Assembly (NCBI GenBank): GCA_964402505.1
Contig: CAYOCP010000009.1
Coordinates: 86,225 to 150,224, forward strand
Reading direction: 5' to 3'
Length of the DNA stretch: 64,000 nt
Origin: SLRI01 sp964402505
GTDB lineage: Bacteria; Pseudomonadota; Alphaproteobacteria; Geminicoccales; Geminicoccaceae
A program made the translations under genes and the position numbers. Below the pieces are notes generated by a model that did no database searches, was not told the DNA's origin, and saw nothing but the letters and a program-made list of their open reading frames with translations. Positions 63,893-64,000 of this stretch are shown one piece after another (the first letter of the stretch is position 1; each line of letters begins with the position of its first letter).

Positions 63893-64000
63893 TCATTCGG
63901 CGGCCTCATAGATAACCCGACCCGACGCTCTTTCGCGGCAGAGGTTGGCGAGGTCGGCCTGGACCATTTCCTTGACGAGGTCCTTGAAGCGGGTGGTGGC
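63893..64000 (-). CDS. gmd: GDP-mannose 4,6-dehydratase, C-terminal fragment
   Basis: The last 35 residues of a minus-strand gene that continues beyond the window: TTRFKDLVKEMVQADLANLC, then the tail RERASGRVIYEAAE. The TFxELVxxMVxADL pattern is the usual end of Gmd, the enzyme before Fcl in GDP-L-fucose synthesis. Its place directly upstream of the rfaH-like gene and fcl supports this. Confidence 0.7.
   Translation of the reverse strand, partial: ATTRFKDLVKEMVQADLANLCRERASGRVIYEAAE

Overview
The window is a chromosomal segment of a high-GC alphaproteobacterium, probably from the Rhodospirillales/Geminicoccales part of the class. The evidence is a FliX regulator divergent from flgI with a sigma-54 type promoter, a FlgJ without a muramidase domain, the tig-clpP-clpX-lon block, larA/larC/larB genes, and strong G/C at third codon positions.

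Layout. 0-5 kb: tail of a quinone oxidoreductase, a secreted subtilisin-like protease with a probable C-terminal beta-barrel, and three small enzymes (two methyltransferases around a metallo-beta-lactamase-fold hydrolase). 5-13.6 kb, minus strand: a tightly overlapping operon of three glycosyltransferases, a histidine phosphatase, a polysaccharide-deacetylase-like protein, and a peptide-type ABC transporter ATPase and binding protein without local permeases. 13.7-16.6 kb: a phage-tail-like cassette with a beta-helix tailspike behind a near-consensus promoter. 16.8-20.7 kb: phhB, tRNA-Leu(UAA) and the lactate racemase genes larA, larC and larB. 20.8-26.2 kb: fliX and flgI-flgJ-flgN-flgK-flgL. 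26.9-33.3 kb: lon, clpX, clpP, tig and tRNA-Leu(UAG). 33.4-39.2 kb: guaA, thpR, a TPR membrane protein, bamB and der.

39.2-45.5 kb is an accessory, repeat-rich region. It holds two phased arrays of short repeats upstream of a small AT-hook gene, two near-identical terminator hairpins around that gene, two paralogous Uma2-type nuclease genes, an Ig-like/cadherin-like protein, and many copies of a ~120 bp hairpin-forming repeat whose arms vary with compensating changes.

45.7-64 kb, minus strand, is a surface polysaccharide locus: the 3' end of gmd, a NusG/RfaH-like specialised elongation factor, an ops-like site directly before fcl, fcl, methyltransferases, glycosyltransferases, a sugar epimerase, a carbamoyltransferase, an acyltransferase fragment, a flippase, a polymerase/ligase, galE, and IS and gene remnants. 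Several stretches are visibly less GC-rich, and the remnants point to mosaic assembly. GDP-fucose (gmd, fcl) and UDP-galactose (galE) are likely precursors. A second short repeat family is inserted in frame in fcl and also lies between gmd and the rfaH-like gene.
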